The notes: generated by a model not told the origin, from the sequence alone. A DNA stretch of 64,000 nt from Daphnia carinata (GCF_022539665.2 NC_081331.1:12060638-12124637); one strand, 5' to 3'. Positions 39,095 through 51,250 are shown, numbered from the stretch's first letter. A program made the numbers and translations.

Positions 39095-39975
39095 CTAAAA
39101 TCTAAATCATTACACAAGACCGAAAAATTTTTAAACAAAGAACGGAAACAGAAAAACAAGCTCGTTCTTTTTCCTTGAGCAATCACACGAAAATAACATG
39201 GAATCAGATAATGCGTGCCTCTAGAACCCCGGGCTTGCAGCATATACATTAATTTGAAGAGCGAAAAAAAGTAATTTTTAGGACACCAATGATGCTGGGG
39301 CTTTCTACATCTTCGTTCTCGCATACATAATGTAAGAGACGGAGCTAGTATTTATATGTATCTACTCGTGCTATTTTTGTTTTTTCTACTTTGCGTGAGG
39401 AACGGCACAGTGAATGGGACAGTGCGGCCTCTTTCTTTCGCGGATGATTCGCTTCTCCTTTTCTAACGATCCAATTGAATCGGGCGACTGGGAATCACCA
39501 GCTGGTCCCTTTCCCTTTTTTTCTTCTTCTCCTGAATGCCGGCAATATAACAAGTGTGCATACACCCATCATCTCTCTTTCTGTCCTTTCCAGGCTGTGT
39601 ATACACCACCAGAACTGAACAAGTCCGTTTAGACACACCAACCTTCCGTCTCATATTTATTATGTACAGCATACGAGATAAACTGCCTACATTATACAAT
39701 TCCTCGTGGTTTACATCCGTTTTACTATTCTCGCTTCTTTATCTTTGCGAGTTCTCCTCCCACCCCCATTCGTTTTTACAATTCTGACTGCTTTCGTGTT
39801 ATCCCAACCGAAACATGAATCACAACCTGCTGTTTTAGCGCAGAGCTGCGTGAGAAAACCTTTATCATCGTCATATTTTTTGAAAGCTTAACGATTAAAG
39901 GGCTCCTTGCGCGAGTACACTTTGTCGAAAGGATAAAGTAAAAGAAAATCTGGTCAGTCATCAACCAAGACTTAC

Positions 39976-40444
39976 TTGAATAGGGCGTGAAGATGTTGAG
40001 GTAGAGGCAATCCTCACTCTGATTGGTCAACAACGGGGCCAGCTTCTTGAGGGTTTCCAGCCGGCCGCGTGGCATCCGTTTGAGAGCTTCCGTTTCGTTG
40101 GTGATATCCGGAAATCGTTGCGGACAGACGGGACCGTAGCGGTCGGCCTGTCGGATTCCTCGCCACGGCGACACCGTCACTGGCGGCATGAAACGGAGCG
40201 TTCCAACTGGCGGCGACGCGTACGGCACACCCAGAAAGAGCTCGACGGCCGGTATGGTCTTGTCCTCAAAGGCCTGGTAGAGTCCACGGAGCGATCCTTT
40301 GCGGGTGTTGACCACTCGCGAGCTGGACACTTGAGTCTTGCCTCCTTCGTGATTGGCTGGCCAATCGCCGATGGCTAATGCCGTCGCCATTATCAACGTC
40401 ACCAGCCAGCACAACACGGCAATGGCTGATTGACACATTTCCAT
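39976..40444 (-). CDS. Nlg: Neuroligin exon 1: signal peptide and start of esterase-like domain
   Basis: Residues 1-156 plus the first base of codon 157. The start ATG is directly preceded by an in-frame TAG, and a second ATG is two codons on, so the reading frame begins here unless an upstream splice intervenes. A hydrophobic run at residues 6-24 is a typical signal peptide. The domain opens with RKGSLRGLYQ and FLGVPYASPPVG, standard for carboxylesterase-fold proteins. It continues through GPVCPQRFPDITN (Cys107) to SEDCLYLNIFTPYS (Cys146). Candidate N-glycosylation sites are NET and NQS. The donor is gtaagt, phase 1. Confidence 0.95.
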
Positions 40445-40514
40445 CTACTCCCGTCGCTGACTTTTTGAGCTTAAGATATTTTGTATATCCGGAGTAGCGG
40501 AATTTTTTCTCCGA

Positions 40515-40533
40515 GGGGCGGGGGAGGGAGGGG
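40515..40533 (+). promoter_or_regulatory. G-quadruplex-type motif upstream of neuroligin start
   Basis: Plus-strand G-runs of 4, 5, 3 and 4 bases separated by single C, A and A bases, a short-loop quadruplex pattern. It sits 71 bp before the neuroligin ATG. Because the gene is on the minus strand, the G-rich strand is the template and the RNA is C-rich. The same C-rich tract could instead be the polypyrimidine tract of a 5' UTR intron acceptor. Confidence 0.5.
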
Positions 40534-43500
40534 TTAAGGTACGGATGGAAAAAGAACCTGTATAATCTTCTTAGTTGTTTAGCTTAGGCTATACACTTCA
40601 CTTTCGTTCACGGCGATGGTAGCGAATAGCCAAACACTAATAGAGCCAACTGCAACTGCATTGCTGCTGCGCAGCTAGCGGTCAATTCCATTATTAGCTG
40701 AAGACCGAATGCGAGCAGAAAGAGCAAGACATAGAGAGATAATGACTCCCTTTTTTCCTCCCTTCCTTTTTGAGGTTAACAAAGTTTTGCGGCTAGGGTT
40801 TTAATGCTACACACTAGACGCGAATGCCAACCTCCTCCCTTTTGCGTAATTGCTTACCCACTGAACTCGCACTATCAACCGTTGGCCCTGACTACACCAG
40901 TCACGCATCTATACAGGAATAGGGAGAGCGTCGGCTCGGTGCCGACTTCGTTATTAACCCGATCACTATCTAGCTAACAACAACCTCCATTTCCCCTTTT
41001 TCTTTTCCTAAAATCGTTTGTTTTCATCTTGAAGATTTTCGTTTAGTTCGGCTTTTATTTGATTATTTACGGAGCTCATCATCGGGCGATGCCTAATCTT
41101 TCGATTACGAGAAATATTTAAAGACAAAACAAAATCAATGGGATTTTGATTCACAATCCTTTGTTAGTCGTTTACTAAAAACTAATTTTCGTATGGTGTA
41201 GAAATAATCCTGTTGGAGTGAGTTGAACTGCAGTGACCAGTGAACGAGCCAATTAATACAAAGAAAAATTCACTAGAAAAATCGACACTGTAAATCGCAC
41301 GGAAAGAACGCAGCAGCGACGCTAGCGGTCTGTCCAGAAGCGCACTTTCGTATAGTGAAATCGATAATCAATCACAATGGGCTCGCTTGTAGATTGCGGG
41401 CATCAGGTTTAAGACAAAACCACTAAAACGATATGCAAAGAAGATCGAATTCCTTCAAATGAAAAAGCAATAATAAAACTTGGAAAGCACTTGAATTCAA
41501 CCAGTTCACAACAAGAAGAAAACTGTAGAAGGAGGTAGTGACGGTGGAGGACCTACTCGGCCAAAGACTGGAGAGATGCTGGCCATCCAAGACGAGCTTA
41601 CACAGAGAGAATGTCTCCTTTTTTTTGTTGTTGTTCCGTGCGCTTGTGTCGTGAATGTCTCCTGTGCACCAGTGGATACATACACACTGGTGCATTGGCT
41701 GCCTTCATCGTATATAACAGGAGCCCCGACGTACGCCGACCTTGCGCAGCAGCGCGGTAGTTAAGGCTCTATACTGTTGTGTACAGACGACGGCGAGGAC
41801 AAGCCAGCAGAGGAGTAGAGATAGCGTTGCTGTTCGTACCAGCTGACCGATAGTATCAGCGTTTTCGTTTTTCTTCTTATATCCCTGTTGACGCGCATTT
41901 CGATTCTTTTCTCCATCGTCCAGCAACAATCGAAAGGGTCATTTCCAGACGAAATCGTTATGGTATTCTTCTTTTTTTTTTTTTTTACAAATCCACTCTT
42001 CTTCGTTATCCTCAGTGTTCTTTATTTACTCATGTAAGGAAAAAGAGAGGTCGGCATAGCAGACGTTGGGCTTTGGTCACATCATTGCAAACTTGATCAG
42101 TTCGCTACTTATTTGCATCTATGATGATGCGAGAAAGAAGGGAGAGTATATTGGACTGCCATGTTGCCCCAGTGGAGTCCTAGTTGATGATGCCACTATC
42201 GACAATGGTAAAAAACAACGAAGCAAAACGGAAAAAAAAATTGTTATTGCCTTTCGCATTCACGTTTAAGCTGTAGAACACACAACAAAGATCAGTAAAA
42301 GCATCGCATCGTAACTCGTGTAATTTTACTACTCCCTGATAATATGCCTCCCGCTTTCCGGCCTACTAGTTTATAGGGTTCTATACAGTCGCCTTCCCGT
42401 TCAAGTCGGATTGCTTTCTACTTCTTTTTTCTTTTTATCCCATTTCGTTCGTTTCGTGGCAGCGTTGTCGCCCAGTGCGTGCCTGGGACACTTGCAATTA
42501 TACCAAGTTAAGTAGATGCTCGCGCTCTTCAGTTTCTTTCATCTCATTCTCTCTTTTCTTTTTCATTTTCTGGTTGAGTTTTTTTTTCTGCTGGTTGCTG
42601 CGGAAAGGCTCTCATCTTCTCGGTTTGCAATTCATTAGTTGCCCGGGGATTCGGTATAGACGAGACCGAAGGACGTCGTCGCCTTCGTTCTGAATCAAGA
42701 AGAAAGTCACTACCAAGTGCTACTGGCAAAAAGAAGAAGTCGAATGCTCTACAGTGAATAAGACCGAAATAAGATAAGAAGAACTCAGCAATCAGCCGCT
42801 AGTAGAAAGGTTCTTTGCTACTGACGTCTTCAAACCTTCAATGGGTAACAAAAAAATTTGGGGCGAGGTCAAGATGCCTTCTGCACTTGATTCTGTCCAA
42901 TCTTTTGCTATACTTCTTGATGAACATCACGTTAATTTACTTTGCCTCTGTAATGGCTTGACAGCAATAACGGAATTCTTTTTCATTTTTTTCAGTCTTC
43001 TTATCACTGGATCATACGGAGACGTCACGATGACACTTGGTTATTGTTTTTATCAGATTGTTGCACTTTTATTATCGTTTGATGTAACAATTGGGAGATA
43101 TTACTCCATGTGTATCAACTAGACAACTTCGTCGATTGTAACGATAGTTCTTCGTGGACATTGCAATAGTACTAGCCATACCACGTCAAGCGAAACGAAA
43201 AGCAAACTGAGGGAAATAAAAAACATTTTTTTGTTATTCATTTAATAGTTTTGGGCTGATGGACACTAGAGGAAATAAGACAATCATGCGCTTAAACGAA
43301 CCATTCACTATGATTGGATAGACGGCGACGAATCTGATTTTGGACCGCCAGCACGCTGATGGTATTCCGCACCCAAACAGCGTACTAAGATTATACCCTA
43401 TTGTTGGAGCAAATCAAACAGAAAAGAGACAGACGAAACAGGGAGCCCAAGTTGGTCCTGTTCAAGCTCCTGCTACGTTATTGATTCGCGCACAAGAAAA

Positions 43501-46500
43501 AAGAAAACCTATCCTATACATTGGGATGCTGGGGAGAAAAAAATAAAAATAAACCAACATATAAGAATGCGACAATCTAAAAAAAAAAAAACATTTTCAA
43601 TAAATCAAGCAACGAGAACTTTACCCGGCATATTCGGTTGATTATTTGCTCAATCCTTTTTCCTTCAATGTTTTGGCATTGTGTTGACTTGTCGTTCATG
43701 GAAGTAAACTCTGGTAGGTTGGACGTGTATGTACCATGACTAAAACAAAGTGAATCTACTGCACACACGCGGACGCAAACGAAATAAAATACATAACGCT
43801 GAGGAAAAAGTTCCATAAGTGGAAATCGATGCCAAGCGAAAAAATGGCAAACAAACAAAAAAAAAATAAGCTTAGCTTTTAGCTAAAAAAAGGAGGGGGG
43901 AATCCTTCACACCCATTCATTGCTAGATAGTTAAAAAAGGGAAGGGAGAGGAACGAAAGTAAGCATCGATTTGCCGGATGAGAACCAAGTAACATTGCAA
44001 AGGCAAAATAATGATCATCAGTAGCTTTGGACAAAATCCGCAAAATTTATTAGTTACTTTTTCCAGGCTGTAATGACGTTGTTGATTCTCCCGTCGGAGA
44101 TCACTCTAATAGTTCCGAAAGAGGAAACATTACCGAAAGAACAATTAGTAATGGAAAGCAATGATCACTTTCTGCTATGAAAGCATTTGCTGAACTGGAA
44201 CAGAATAGCAGGACTATATACAACTGGGAACACCAGAAACATCAACTACTAGTATAGATGCGAATTGGCTCGCGTTCAATACACGTCCGTCACTCAGCAT
44301 GAGATAACACACAAAAAAAGGGAGAGAAAGATCGAACGCAGGAATGGGACAGGAATCACGCGGTTCACCGGATTGTGAACCTGTACGCTATCAGGGAGTC
44401 GTGATACTCAGAAAAAAGAATGATGACGATGTAGAGAACACAAGAAGCAAAAGAGGAAGACAAAACGGATGTACACTGTAGGCAGGATCTGTATTACGTA
44501 CGAGATTGTGGATCTCTGTCGCAGTTATTTCTTGTCGTATCCATGGCCGATGATGCCTCACATACGTAACAACGAACTATCCCTATGTTTGGCTGCTTGT
44601 GCCGCATCCACGTCATTCTATCTCAATCCGTTTGATGTTAGGAATCGGGGATTTACCCCCCCCCCCTTCCTGCTTCCCCGAACCGACCAAAAATAAATGC
44701 GGAACTCCCGCCAATTCAATGGATACTAATAAAACCGATTTCAGCGAATCCATTAGAGTAAGGTTAAAAACATAATGAGGCGTCGTCCGGCTGCAGCTAG
44801 CCAACACATAGTTCCGATTTAAGCCGTCTCTATAAAGCTTATGGACACGAAACCTTTTTGATTTCTTTATCCTAGAGTTGACTTTTGTCTTGGCTTCATA
44901 ATGATCCACAGGGGGAAAAACTTGCCAAACCGGACCTTTTATTATTAAACACAATCATTTCGCTCAAAAGCATGTCGCGTAGTGACGCACAACAAAAAAA
45001 CCTTGGAGTGAAAACACTAATCTTTCCATTCTTGCTAAGCTATTCGCTGTGTGTGACCTAAACCAATCTACGAAGACCCATTTACCTGTCACGGGTTTAG
45101 TGATCAGTTAATCAATATTTGATTCTCGTCTCCTGGCCATTTTTGGCAGCTATTAATACGGCTTTGTATGTTGGAGATCAAGCTTCGCCCACACTCAATA
45201 AACTCTAAAGAGGTTAGAGCTGTTTTTGGTTTGCGCTACATCAATAATAATAACAAGGTTGGCATTTGTTTGATATATAGTCAGGCGAATCCGTATCCGT
45301 CTCAGTTCCCTATGTTCTATATACCCAGGACGTTTCATGTGCGCAGTATGTATGTTAGGGACTTGAATGACATGTCGTGCATATCTTGGAAAGAAAAAAT
45401 CCCACCAATCTGTCATGCACGTGTGAAGTATCATCAGTATTGATAGATATAGAGGTTCGCAAGTCATAACTTATATCGTCTATATTATCCTGATTAACCC
45501 AAAGGTTTTGCTGCATATGAATCAGATGTACATCACAACAAGCTTTTTGCGCATAGGGTTGTAAAAAAATACACGTGCATTACCATATTTTATGGCAAGC
45601 AGATGACATCACAATGTTACTTGTATATGGTATATTTACTGGATATGGAAATCTGTTGTTTCTACGTAATGCATACTAACTAAGTAATCCATTACGCATC
45701 ACGCAATCGTCCCTATTTTTTTTTTTACTTCACTTTTCTCAACACATACCCTATAACTGCACGTCCTTCGTCAAACATTGCGACGCTATTTGATAAAAAT
45801 CGACCCAACAACGAATCCCAAAATATGTAACCTCAAGGCAGGCGTAACTATTGTCAGTCGCTAAAGGACTAATGGCGCATTGCCCACATCGTAATAATTC
45901 AGATCGATGGGGACAAACAGACCTATTGGTCGCTTGATACCGGCCATCATGGTTGGACTGATCGCTATAGGGATGGCTGTGCAACTATTACAAGTCTATC
46001 TATTATTATGTAACATAGCATGAAAAACTCCGCATTAATTACAAAAAAATTTTAAGCCGTTGTGCATAAATTGAAAATAAAATCTCAGATTCGGGTTCTG
46101 TTTAGCGGTTCTGGTAGTTTTAGTTTCCAATGATTTCATTTTCTTCTGAATTTTTTGAAAATAGTTTTACTTTGTAGTAACGTTGAAACGAGAAATCAAC
46201 CCTTTGATAACTTCTACAGAAAGGGAAGAGCCAATGAAGTGGAGGATGCTGGAAGATTTTCTTTCTTGATCTTTGGCTATTCAGAATATTGCGTAAACGT
46301 TTTTTCGTTTGAATACTGTGAACTTTAAACCGTCTTGTAGTAGAGCTACAACCGGTAGTCCAGTCCATACAAGATAGACACGCACTTTCGTGATTGGTGT
46401 TTAGACAACATATAAAAATCCTTCTTTGGGTAGTTTGCTTTCATCTCTTTCTGAAACACGACGTAATGTCCAGCCGCCCCAAGATGAACTCGACTTTGCG

Positions 46501-47659
46501 TTCGTTTTGTTGAACGGTATACAGTTTACGTGAGACATCTACACAATAAGCACCTTAAGAAGTTCACGAAATAAGAGTTTCTTGAATTCTTCGTCATCCT
46601 GTGACAAAACGATGTGGATAAATCAAGGTGTTTACAACTTTTTAAAATCCATTTAATTATCGTACGTACACGCGCTATTCAGATAAGAACATGGTGTACG
46701 CTTTTTGCAGTTTTCGAGGAATAGAACAATAAAAACAAAGCTAAAAGTAATTAAACGAAAAGTTAAGTTTCAAGCACTCAAAAAACAAAATAAAAATGGA
46801 ACGAGTAGTTTCGTTTCTTAAACTATGCATCAGTGCACAAATTGCCTATATGCATTATTTTCCGTCTTTCATCGAAACTTCGGCTGGAGACATAGTCTAG
46901 TTTTCAAACTGGAATCATTCAAATACCAATTTGTAAATCCCTACAGCAAGTCTTCATTTATTGATTTTCTTCTTTTTTTTTGTCTTCTACGACGCAGTTG
47001 TTATGCAGTTTTCCTTTTTCTTGATCCCTGTCAACTTACATGGGGTTCCCCACAAGAGCCAGAAAATTTGATAAATTGACATCCTGCCTGCCAGCAGGTC
47101 TACCACGATGTTAAAGTTTCACAGACTTTTTGAGGGTATTGTATTGATTTCACTGCGGTTGGGTTTTTGACGGGAAAAAAATAAAAACAAGTAGGCCTTT
47201 TAACTTTGCAAGTCGCTTAAATTTTGTTTTTGCGCTAAATGTACAGCCATTTTTGTCCTGAGATGTAAACGTTGTAGATAATCGGTCAATGTGTTTCAGG
47301 GGTATTATGCAAAACCTGATTGGTTGTTCCAACTGCAAGTAAAGGGGTTCACTTGAGAACCACTCCTATACAAATTTCCAATAGAGATTTTGCCTTGATG
47401 ATTAATATACCCAACAATGATCTACTCTATACTTGAACGCTAATTTCTATTAAGGTATTGGTTTTTTGGTTAAACCAGCTGATTTAAAAATAAAAGAAAA
47501 CAAAGTAGGCCTACTGTTCCCGCCCAACTTTTTTTCGTTTTTTTTCGCGTATAGATCTAGTAAAATTTGTAAAACTTAAGCTCGTACTAAAACGGCGATG
47601 ACGATGGACGATTTTGCTTTGACGAAGTATTTAAGTCTTGAACTAACCGTTAAAAACCA

Positions 47660-48740
47660 GTTTAAAGAATACCGCGCCAATACGCGAGACCACTAACGCG
47701 ATGCAGCACAAATCTTCGATGTATTTAAAAAACGGTTAGCCTAGTAAAAAAAAAAAAAATTTTACCAGAATCAGCATTCAGTTTTGAATATGTCCTGTGA
47801 TATTCAACCAATTCCGATGATTGCCGGTTTTTGCAGAAAACAATTTTGAGCCCGATTAAATAAGCCCGACTAAATAAGCCCGACTTCTTATTTTTTGCAC
47901 GCACATTCAGCGTAATTAAAAAACAGCTAACTTGACAAGAAACCGGTGGCTTTTTCTGAATCATTTTTGGCAAAATTTTAAATTTCGCCCAAAATACAGG
48001 ATTTAGATTCAGAATTGAATGCTTATCGTGGAAATCAAATTTATTTTCCAATGGGCCTTAGGGTTTTTTAATTAAACTTAAAAAACGAAAAATTAAGAAA
48101 AGTCGGGCTTATTTACTCGGGCTTATTTAGTCGGGCTTAAAATTTTTTCTGCAAAAACTGACACTCATTGGAATCGGTTGAATATCACAGGGTATACTTA
48201 CAATTGAATGCAGATTTCAATAAAATTGCTATTTTTTTCATTAAATCACTTGTTTTTTAAATACCCAATGTTTTTTAAATAAACCGAATATTTGACACTA
48301 TGCTAACGCGCCAGTACGCTATAGCGCTAGCGCTATGCAGCAGAATATTCGGTGTACTTCAAAAACGGTTACCTAAATGAAAAAAAGAACAATTTTCCCG
48401 GAATCACCATTAAATTTTGAGTATATTCTGCGATTTTCAAGAAATTCCAATGAGTGTTAAATTTTACAGATTTTTGAGGGAAAATTCCCACGGTATTGGC
48501 GCTGGTTCGCACCAGCGCGCCAGTACGCTACAGCGTTAGCGATGTAGCAAGAAAATTCGGTGTATTTTAAAAACCGTTAACTTAATGAAAAACAAAACAA
48601 TTTTATCGGAATCAGCATTCAATTATGAGTATATGCTGTAGTATTTAACCAATTCCAATGAGTGCAAGTTTTTGCAGATTTTTGAGGCAAAATTCCCACG
48701 GTACTGCGCCGGGGCGTACTGGCGCGCTTGTTTTTAAACT
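47660..48740. repeat. Cluster of diverged ~209-bp direct repeats and inverted arms
   Basis: A core CGCGCCAGTACGCT is at 48307-48320 and again at 48516-48529, exactly 209 bp apart. A diverged copy is near 47673 and an inverted core lies at 48714-48727. Shared blocks follow each core: aaaacggtta, then ccaattccgatga/ccaattccaatgag, then a tttttgcag or related segment. In addition, about 100 bp at 47780-47885 recur inverted at 48096-48200, including AATAAGCCCGAC-type units. A 16-bp perfect palindrome is at 48321-48336 and an 8-bp stem hairpin at 48499-48518. No protein-coding capacity. It resembles a non-autonomous foldback element or a short satellite; the class is unassigned. Confidence 0.75.
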
Positions 48741-49195
48741 GGTTATCCGTTGTCATTACCATTTGAATACAGAGTTAAATTTTGTAATTTTACTATATCT
48801 AGATTTTTATAAAAACTTTTACTCGCGTTCGGTCCCCCATCTATTGTTACAAGTGCACAAGATATTTTTTTGTTTTTTCCGTTTCCGCGTTTAATAAACT
48901 TGATTACATCCAGCAGCACACATAAAGCTCAAATGACACATTATTTTTTTCTTTTTCTTCTTCATACCAGAACACATCCAGAATACATCAAAAAGGTTGA
49001 TGGATTTTTACTTTGTATCTTTTTTCTTGCAATGTCTCCTTGGTAAACCGCGGATATTCTTTTCTCCTGATTGGGGCTATATAAAAATAGAGAAACAACT
49101 TCTTATCTATAACATGTGGCCAAGCAATGTTCCTTTTTCCTTTTTTTGGTTGGTTGATTTTTTGCCGTTTTTCTTTATGGATCATCGATATAACT

Positions 49196-49239
49196 GTATA
49201 TAATAATAATATATATATGTATATATATATATATATAAA
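49196..49239. repeat. AT-dinucleotide microsatellite
   Basis: A run of (TA)n with a few interruptions, beginning with three TAA units. It lies downstream of FNDC3, possibly in its 3' UTR. Confidence 0.85.
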
Positions 49240-50476
49240 TGGATAGAGATAAATTGTGGAATCCGTATATGAACACCCTGGAAAATATGCGTTTTTTTTG
49301 TTTTTTTTTGTTTTTAGACATGTGTGTAGGATTTTAAACCAAAGCATAACGTGGTTGATTGTTTTTTGAAGGAGGAGAGCCAAAGGTTTACGTTTGCATC
49401 CATCGAATCCAGTAGACACAGGAAAAAGTAGAGATATGTGGAGTGAGAGAGCGAAGGAGTGGCTAAGAACAAAATGAGGGAAAACAAAACAAAACAAAAA
49501 AAAAAGATTGGCACAACAAATGTCGTTCGATTTTTTTCCATCATGTCTATGGGAAATGTTTGACTTCTCGCGTGATTTTCTGTTTTGGTTTTCGTTATTA
49601 TTACAATTTCTTTCTTTGCGAATGCCATGGGTAACTTGGAAAGAGGGAACGAATCAAAGGACAGATAACAGAGAGAACGTTTGCCGACTAAAGTACTCGA
49701 TTGGAAGGACTAAACATAAACACGAATCAATCGACGGTAAATTTCACGGACGAAAAGGAAAACCAAAAAAAAAAAAAAGAAAACGAAACAAAAATAAGTG
49801 GAATAATTCTCTTCATAGCGCACACCCGAAAGAGGAAAATGATAAGAAAAAAAATAAGAATTGTAGAATATTTGTGAAAGAAAAATCCTAATCCAAACGA
49901 AAACTGAAAAAATCGTAACCATAGTATATAAATCATGCCCTTGTCGATGAGGAATGTGGCCAATAGCAAGTGACAAAAATCCGGGAAACAACTTGTCCAG
50001 AGATAATGGGCCATGGGTGGAGGAGACGGAGGAAAGATTTGCAAGAAAATATCAACAGAGATACGTCGATACACGCAATTGGATAAGTCTCTTTTGCTTT
50101 AAATGTTAGAGGTGGCCATCGTTTCACTCTTTTCTGAAAAACAAAAAAATACCTTGGAGTAGCAAATTCATCGGTAATAATTATAATAATCGTAGTGTAG
50201 TGGGGTAGATTAGGAATATCATAGACTATATAATAGAAAAATTGATATGGAATTAAACAATGCCGGATCGAAGGGAAGCGGTGGATGTAATGTGCGCTTT
50301 AGTCATCTGAAAATGTTGTGTCGTTAGAGCCTGGCTCGAACTGATAGAAAGAAGCCAATGGGTGTGGGCATCCATCAATCTTTGTAGTTTTCGTTACTTT
50401 ATCCAGTTTTTTTTTTCCTCTTTCGCTATCACACAATCACGCACTCTCAACCAATATGTTTGCTGCTCATTTTTCT

Positions 50477-50596
50477 TCACTTAACACCAAGGTGATCCAT
50501 CACAACAGCGATCATAATGGCAATGACGATGAACGCGGCGATAATGATGAGAACAACGTGCTGATCTGTCAGTCGTTTCGGCATCTTGCTCGCCAT
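50477..50596 (-). CDS. Fndc3: FNDC3 last exon: C-terminal membrane anchor and stop
   Basis: Residues 1577-1615 and TGA. MASKMPKRLTDQHVV is followed by a hydrophobic span of about 19 residues (LIIIAAFIVIAIMIAVV), and the protein ends DHLGVK. Vertebrate FNDC3A ends the same way: a DEQ-containing segment, one hydrophobic span and a few residues. The arrangement makes it a tail-anchored membrane protein. Acceptor tctag; the TM reading frame is open across the 40 codons of the exon. Confidence 0.92.
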   Translation of the reverse strand: MASKMPKRLTDQHVVLIIIAAFIVIAIMIAVVMDHLGVK

Positions 50597-50763
50597 CTAG
50601 AAGCGTGAAAAGAAAACAAGACGAAGAAAATGTGAACGAACGACGAAGAAAAATCGATAAGAAAAATCAGATTAGGATACAGGCAAAAGCTACCGTGAAC
50701 TCACCACACAGGGCGCTATTTTTCAAACATAACATTTTTTCTCCAATTACTGTTTTCTTTTAC

Positions 50764-50964
50764 CTGACTGGAAGAATTCTGCTGCGAATCGATCGTCGAC
50801 TGCTGCTCGGCTTGACTTGATGGAGTGCAAAATGTTTTCAGAGGTGAATAAGCTCCTGGAATCTCACCATCTTGGCACAAACGGATTGGACAAACCCTGA
50901 CAGCGTATTCGGTGCGCGATTCTAATCCGTCCACGGCCATTTCGCTTTCCGAGCACCGTCTCGT
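50764..50964 (-). CDS. Fndc3: FNDC3 exon: FN3-9 second half and juxtamembrane linker
   Basis: Residues 1510-1576. LESRTEYAVRVCPIRLCQD, GAYSPLKTFCTPSS, then a Gln/Ser-rich linker. Cysteine-bearing VRVCPIRLCQ and SGAFSP-type GAYSP elements match the last FN3 domain of vertebrate FNDC3A. The acceptor cgcag lacks a good pyrimidine tract; donor gtaaaa. Phase 0 in and out. Confidence 0.85.
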
Positions 50965-51029
50965 CTGCGTCATCGTTCATTTAAAGGATTACAAAGCGTG
51001 ACAATCAAACTATACCAACACGAAAGTAC

Positions 51030-51163
51030 CACTATAGGTTCCGGTGATTCTCTGGTCCGTATCACCTCTACGAGATAGATGATGCTGTCGCTGGATACAG
51101 GTAATCGATAGGCTGACCAAACGATACGGCAGCTAGTTTCCGTCAGGTCCAAAACTTCCGGTT
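51030..51163 (-). CDS. Fndc3: FNDC3 exon: FN3-9 first half (3' boundary uncertain)
   Basis: Residues 1465-1509. PEVLDLTETSCRIVWSA, then SIIYLVEVIRTRESPEPI. Acceptor cacag. Three donors are possible within 11 bases (gtggta, gtactt, gtgttg); gtactt keeps phase 0 with the next exon and is used here. A phase-2 donor with an acceptor six bases further on would also work, changing two or three residues. Confidence 0.8.
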
Positions 51164-51250
51164 CTGTGAACATCAATAGAGACACACGAATACGTCAATG
51201 CCGTGTATCGATAAAGATGCTGGGGCGCTTATAATTCAATAAAAGTTTAC

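Larger units (their letters stand above)
15011..39975 (-). other. Nlg: Neuroligin intron 1 (about 25 kb)
   Basis: Bounded by donor gtaagt at exon 1 and acceptor cgcag at exon 2. Largely AT-rich non-coding sequence with homopolymers, including G/C runs of 10-11 bases at 18436-18445, 18882-18892 and 29945-29955, and an A24 run at 39071-39094. Long first introns of neuronal adhesion genes often carry enhancers, but none can be named from sequence alone. Several minus-strand open frames cluster between 32880 and 37017 (see findings). No tRNA, transposase or reverse-transcriptase signature was recognised. Confidence 0.85.
2813..40444 (-). other. Nlg: Neuroligin gene (complete coding region, 8 exons, 960 aa)
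   Basis: Gene-level entry; exons are listed separately. Neuroligins are postsynaptic adhesion receptors that bind presynaptic neurexins through an inactive cholinesterase-like ectodomain. The eight exons join in phase (469+168+72+126+653+152+131+1112 = 2883 nt, 960 codons plus stop), each with GT and AG borders. Order: signal peptide (about 1-25), esterase-like domain (about 40-620) with Cys107/Cys146 placed for the first disulfide, Ser/Thr-rich stalk (about 640-720), membrane span (about 727-752), cytoplasmic tail with polyQ (924-933). The catalytic serine is replaced (GHGTG, 259-263) and the oxyanion motif is HGES (177-180), the neuroligin signature rather than that of an active esterase. 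The C-terminus is DELRV. Intron 1 is about 25 kb. The paralogue number among arthropod neuroligins cannot be assigned here. Confidence 0.93.
40445..50476. other. Intergenic: neuroligin 5' region and FNDC3 3' region
   Basis: No gene recognised in these 10 kb. The left part should contain the neuroligin promoter and 5' UTR. A C-rich tract lies just before the ATG on the minus strand, and a donor-like CAGTGG/GTAAGC occurs at about 40852-40863, compatible with a 5' UTR intron but unproven. The right part should contain the FNDC3 3' UTR, whose polyadenylation site could not be fixed. A repeat cluster occupies 47660-48740 and an AT microsatellite lies near 49.2 kb. The remainder is AT-rich with random short frames. 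Confidence 0.6.

Noticed and set aside
47725-48051. 108-codon minus-strand frame
   Set aside because: Lies inside the repeat cluster and is explained by repeat sequence; no protein similarity seen.
49508-49891. 127-codon plus-strand frame ending Lys/Asn-rich
   Set aside because: Low-complexity A-rich sequence downstream of FNDC3; no family resemblance.
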